This document shows, in pieces, positions 62,481 through 64,000 of a stretch of 64,000 nucleotides of DNA (its first letter is position 1; each line of letters starts with the position of its first letter). Origin of the DNA: Diphasiastrum complanatum. Taxonomy: Eukaryota > Streptophyta > Lycopodiopsida > Lycopodiales > Lycopodiaceae. The notes below the pieces were generated by a model. It saw only the letters and a list, made by a program, of their open reading frames with translations, ran no database searches and was not told where the DNA came from. The position numbers and the translations under genes were made by a program. The DNA is taken from the NCBI GenBank assembly GCA_029204225.1, contig CM055092.1:72364308-72428307 (forward strand), written 5' to 3'.

Positions 62481-64000
62481 ACTGGCATAAATTTGGCCTC
62501 TATAACCATAGAAGACGGGGTCCACAGTCCGCCCACATGGACTATCGAGATAGTTGACTTATGGATAGGCCTTAGAAGTGGCCCTGTGTTGCGCCGGCGC
62601 CTCAAAGGGCGCTGGGACTTGAGCGGTTTCCCCAACACGCGCTTAAGTCTAACATTCATCCATCATGCACTTACATAAAAGCCAACTCAGAAACGTAACA
62701 AGCTTAACCATTCAGACTTAAGAAAACTGGAATCCCAACCAACCCGAAAGCCAACTCAGAATCCGTCCCCAAAAGTTAACCAAAGGCAAAGACAAGCCAC
62801 ACATGAAATCCAAGGCATAGTGGTCGCCAAACTGACCAATTGGCATAGCGGCAAGCCCCATGTCGATGACAGGGACCCTTAGGCGCCAGCGACGCAAAAA
62901 GGTTGTAGTAAGGGTCCTTCCACTTGGACCAGTCCCGGAGGCGAAACCGAAATGGTAATCATCCCCAAGGATCAACTTTATTAGATTTGGAAGAGGTTAC
63001 ATTCATACATAGACTGACCGGTCTCGGGGCCACCAACACGTGCTGGGCATTGTGCCTGGCTCGTGCTGGTAGAGGGAGCTGAGACCTGGCGACTGGATTC
63101 CTGGCGCTGGTTGAGCTGCCCAAGTTTATGTCTGCCGGACTCCCCCTATAGTTCTGCTGTGATTCGGCGCACCCCCTCTGGTTTGAAACATAGTGCTTTC
63201 TGGTAAAGCACGCTTTTTAGGACTTAGTTTTTATTTTGCTGATTAAGCCTGGCAAGCCTGGCAGAATCAGTCTGGCTCCCGGACATGGGTCCCGGGAGCC
63301 GTCCCAGCGGCCGAATCAACCTGCTTTCCTGACTAAGCCATGACTCGAGCTCCAGAGCTAGCTCATGACTTTGTGACTACTTGATTGGCTCACCACAGGT
63401 CGGAGGCTCAGTCCTCGACATTCTAACTTGCTCTGGGACCTTAGGGAGTGTCACCCCTTTGAGTCTTACAGGGCACGCTGGGTGCACCCAAGTCAGCTTT
63501 ACAACACCCTGGTAATTATTGTACAATTTTCAGCATCACTAGCTTCTTCGGGTTGCCCACTGATGTAACCTCATTTAATATAAATATCATGGAATGCCCG
63601 AGGCTTTTCAAGACCCTCCTTTGCCATAAGCTTGTTCAGAAATCAAGGATCAGGAAGGGAATACTGAAGATTGACGAATGACCAATGAATTTCGATGCTC
63701 AAAAGAGTAGAGAAATTGACAAATCTATCAATGGGATATCAAGCAAACATCTAGGGCAATGCCATTGCTTCTAAGGGAAAAAATCTTCTAGAACAATGGA
63801 ATCGACAACTTGAACAAAAGTGGTTATGGGGTTCTCAAAAGTGAGTCATGACAAGATGAAATGAGGACATTTAAACCCATGTCATAAAGGGCAATAACAT
63901 TACAAATTAAGGTTGAGCTAGGACCAATCGAGAAAGGTTTTTTTTTTAGGGGGGGGAGGTCCTGCTCCAAGGCCCTTCTGCCCCGGAAGAGTGTACGCCC
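62481..64000. other. GC-richer unassigned sequence at the window end
   Basis: Base composition rises clearly from about 62490 to 63520 (for example gcgccggcgcctcaaagggc near 62592; cgggagccgtcccagcggcc near 63294). Short frames have no recognised domain. A G-run aggggggggaggtcc near 63949-63962 resembles a polypurine tract, so this may be LTR or leader DNA of a gypsy element, but no LTR partner is in the window. Confidence 0.4.

Overview
This is nuclear DNA from a land plant. It holds one large, intron-rich, apparently intact gene surrounded and invaded by retrotransposons. The gene is on the + strand (coding exons 12316-52425) and I read it as TIC62, the NAD(P)-binding, ferredoxin-NADP reductase (FNR)-tethering protein of the chloroplast inner envelope and thylakoid. 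Fourteen coding exons join in consistent phase into a protein of about 1082 residues. It has a transit-peptide-like N-terminus, a Rossmann-fold dehydrogenase core, a charged helical region, and a long acidic Ser/Pro-rich tail with three FNR-binding-type repeats. Introns up to 12.6 kb, an R2/NeSL-like non-LTR retrotransposon with a restriction-like endonuclease, and abundant Ty1/copia and Ty3/gypsy DNA suggest a large-genome vascular plant. A fern or other non-flowering plant is my guess, not something the sequence proves.

Layout. 1-4726: internal region and 3' LTR of a copia element with an uninterrupted 1340-residue Gag-Pol. 4727-10035: graveyard of copia fragments (gag piece, foreign integrase piece, second 3' LTR) and a decayed gypsy integrase. 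10036-12315: gene-poor DNA ending in the TIC62 upstream region (CCAAT, G-box, GA-rich leader). 12316-21465: TIC62 exons 1-7; intron 1 holds a badly decayed antisense copia element. 21466-26977: intron 7, with a tandem duplication, the RLE-type LINE, an antisense LTR with polypurine tract, and a truncated copy of a non-coding LTR family. 27089-33138: intron 8, with a two-LTR copia derivative whose internal region is only 380 bp, a dead LINE reverse transcriptase, and a (TG)n(AG)n tract next to exon 9. 33139-39602: exons 9-13. 39603-52178: intron 13, with a 5'- and 3'-truncated copia element whose LTR-like region is interrupted by a 6977-bp non-coding LTR element (LARD-like) with a GAAAT target duplication. 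52179-52425: exon 14. 52426-64000: LTR-like remnant, copia fragment, antisense chromovirus (gypsy with chromodomain), a stem-loop series with a constant 13-base loop, a Tat/Athila-like gypsy RT fragment, and GC-richer DNA I cannot assign.

The points most worth following are in the TIC62 tail. The FNR repeats are each cut by a phase-2 intron at the same codon, so exons 12 and 13 are exchangeable symmetric modules. Each segment also carries a W-(P/F)-W-(E/Q) motif that I do not recall from flowering-plant TIC62. All LTR elements whose direction can be read inside TIC62 introns lie antisense to the gene.
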